DNA of 64,000 nucleotides from Boswellia sacra (lineage: Eukaryota > Streptophyta > Magnoliopsida > Sapindales > Burseraceae). Shown one piece after another: positions 63,966-64,000 of the stretch. A model generated the notes under the pieces. It worked only from the letters and a program-made list of their open reading frames with translations. It had not been told where the DNA came from and made no database searches. The stretch's first letter is position 1; each line of letters begins with the position of its first letter. The DNA lies in NCBI GenBank assembly GCA_013180625.2, contig SNVD02010473.1:2976001-3040000 (forward strand), given 5' to 3'. Position numbers and translations under genes: made by a program.

Positions 63966-64000
63966 GTTTGGAATCTTGCATACTACACGGCGGCAACAAT

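Overview
The window looks like nuclear DNA of a dicot plant, probably a rosid tree. A Sapindales or Citrus-like source is my guess and is not proven. The evidence is AT-rich intergenic sequence, GT-AG introns of plant type, plant-specific gene families (class II LBD, CYP735A), and many small inverted-repeat transposons. There are no bacterial operons, CRISPR arrays or viral genes.

Six protein-coding genes can be assembled exon by exon with all reading frames closing. (1) 3531-4509 (+): class II LOB-domain transcription factor of the LBD41 type, two exons. (2) 7269-14257 (+), with a 5' UTR exon near 5740-5938: a four-KH-domain RNA-binding protein of the HEN4-like group, ending in eleven near-identical decapeptide repeats. 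(3) 29910-32567 (-): CYP735A-type cytochrome P450, the cytokinin trans-hydroxylase family, five exons. (4) 43994-48189 (-): ALG6, the ER alpha-1,3-glucosyltransferase of N-glycan precursor synthesis, six exons. (5) 51248-57402 (+): RAD23, a ubiquitin/proteasome shuttle receptor, twelve coding exons. (6) 63043 to beyond the window (+): IST1-like ESCRT protein; the first four exons are present.

The genes do not form a pathway. They are ordinary independent plant loci covering transcription, RNA binding, hormone synthesis, glycosylation, protein turnover and endosomal sorting. The long gaps (14.3-29.9 kb, 32.7-44.0 kb, 57.4-62.9 kb) hold mobile-element debris. The main items are a ~1.4 kb fold-back element with a palindromic TCGAGTG array (22.96-24.34 kb) and a fragment of its arm at 34.13 kb, a ~1.44 kb inverted-repeat transposon carrying a nested hAT-like element (18.9-20.34 kb), a tandem duplication (20.4-21.75 kb), and a Tourist-type MITE with TTA target duplications (36.08-36.75 kb). 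There are also several copies of an unclassified MITE family, a tRNA-derived SINE inside a KH-gene intron, and an LTR/TRIM-like retroelement remnant (58.8-60.1 kb).

I found no clear undescribed multi-gene system. The strongest oddities are the fold-back element, the KH protein's decapeptide tail, and an upstream in-frame ATG in the CYP735A leader. All coordinates come from reading by eye. Splice sites were chosen by GT/AG signals, frame continuity and remembered family sequence.
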